From Diospyros lotus (Eukaryota > Streptophyta > Magnoliopsida > Ericales > Ebenaceae), in contig NC_068341.1 of NCBI RefSeq assembly GCF_014633365.1, forward strand, positions 3,782,001 through 3,846,000: DNA of 64,000 bases, read 5' to 3'. Numbering within the stretch: position 1 is the first letter of the stretch; every line of letters begins with the position of its first letter. Shown in pieces: positions 63,501 through 64,000 of the stretch. Below the pieces are notes generated by a model that saw only the letters and a list, made by a program, of their open reading frames with translations, was not told where the DNA came from and did no database searches. The position numbers were made by a program, and so were the translations under genes.

Positions 63501-64000
63501 CTATATATCTACAGCATCCACTGGAAGAGAAGTAGCCCTGTGAAGTGAGTTTGGGAGCAAGGCCCTTGTGTAGAAACTCTTGGCAGTGACATTTTGCTCT
63601 GAGCCACTACTTTCATAAGCGGAACCACAGTCAAGAGCCTTTTGGTTTGCACAGTTCTTTGCGACATCAACAGGAAAATATGAAGAGAAATGCTTCTCAG
63701 AGGTACACGACTTCTGCAGAGCTTCATCGCTTGCTTCCTTCAAGGGGGTTGAGATGGATGACAACGAAAGTCCTCTGTCGTTCTTTTCTTTTTCTTTATC
63801 AAAATTGGGAGTTGAAGATTTTGAGGCGACTCCTAATTGTTGGTCTCTAACTTCTCTCAACTGCATTTGGTACTTGGCCTTGAGCCACCTCAGTTCCTGC
63901 CTTATCTCATTCTCGCAGTCCTTTGCATAGCCACTAGCTGCTGAATGATCCTCCAATAGGGATCTGGTTGTGCTCCCACTGTCCACAGGTATACCTTTTG
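63501..64000 (-). CDS. 3' end of a WNK-type protein kinase gene (partial)
   Basis: Open from the window edge to TAG at 63503-63501, at least 166 residues; the start and any kinase domain lie outside. The visible part has a heptad-like charged segment (ENEIRQELRWLKAKYQMQLR), a low-complexity Ser/Lys region with HFSSYFPVD, and a conserved-looking end SLHRATSLPVDAVDI. From memory this C-terminus belongs to plant WNK (with-no-lysine) serine/threonine kinases, which regulate flowering time, ion balance and signalling. No catalytic residue can be checked here, so the family call is tentative. Confidence 0.55.
   Translation of the reverse strand, partial: KGIPVDSGSTTRSLLEDHSAASGYAKDCENEIRQELRWLKAKYQMQLREVRDQQLGVASKSSTPNFDKEKEKNDRGLSLSSISTPLKEASDEALQKSCTSEKHFSSYFPVDVAKNCANQKALDCGSAYESSGSEQNVTAKSFYTRALLPNSLHRATSLPVDAVDI

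Overview
The window is nuclear DNA of a eudicot plant, probably one with a repeat-rich and AT-rich genome. The evidence is GT-AG introns, chloroplast transit peptides, a 2Fe-2S plastid-type ferredoxin, FRIGIDA-like and PHD/GNAT proteins, telo-box and site II promoter motifs, and LTR retrotransposons with tRNA-Met primer sites. I cannot name the species. No rRNA, tRNA, CRISPR or bacterial-type feature was found.

Layout: 0-2.8 kb holds an LTR-like piece and a tentative small multi-exon gene (-). 3.2-6.5 kb is degraded repeat sequence, including a 1.2-kb inverted-terminus element that carries a captured exon of an ISU-type Fe-S scaffold gene. 6.7-7.2 kb is a ferredoxin C2-like gene (+). 7.9-12.0 kb is a FRIGIDA-like gene (-). 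14.3-17.3 kb is the cytosolic ribosomal protein S18 gene (-), whose first coding exon is the ATG alone, with a textbook ribosomal-protein promoter. 18.2-26.3 kb is a nest of retroelements: a non-autonomous LTR element at 18357-21778 and a deleted Copia element at 23131-26240, both with target-site duplications. 27.7-32.3 kb is an intact eight-exon imidazoleglycerol-phosphate dehydratase (IGPD) gene (+). 33.1-33.9 kb is a PSB27-H2/LPA19-like photosystem II gene (-).

The most striking architecture is a large inverted duplication. The promoter region and exons 1-4 of IGPD (arm A, about 26.7-30.58 kb) recur in opposite orientation at about 33.87-42.49 kb (arm B). Arm B is a decaying pseudogene and has received three transposons: a Ty3-type gag-only LTR element, a hAT-like element, and a 1.1-kb LTR element inside exon 4. 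The inner edge of arm B lies exactly at the 5' end of the LPA19-like gene, so the apparent LPA19 start codon is in duplicated IGPD intron DNA.

43.3-60.5 kb is one long gene (-) for an IDM1-type PHD-finger/GNAT acyltransferase. Its 6.4-kb first coding intron contains a LINE fragment split by a Tourist-like MITE, which is itself split by a Copia element. 60.5-63.2 kb is intergenic with a solo LTR, and the right edge holds the 3' end of a WNK-kinase-like gene (-).

The genes do not form a pathway. Three products are plastid-targeted (FdC2, IGPD, LPA19), one is a ribosomal protein and two are nuclear regulators. From memory, FRIGIDA-like plus IGPD, and PHD/GNAT plus LPA19, are each neighbour pairs in Arabidopsis, so the window looks like ancestral gene order interrupted by repeats and by one inverted duplication.
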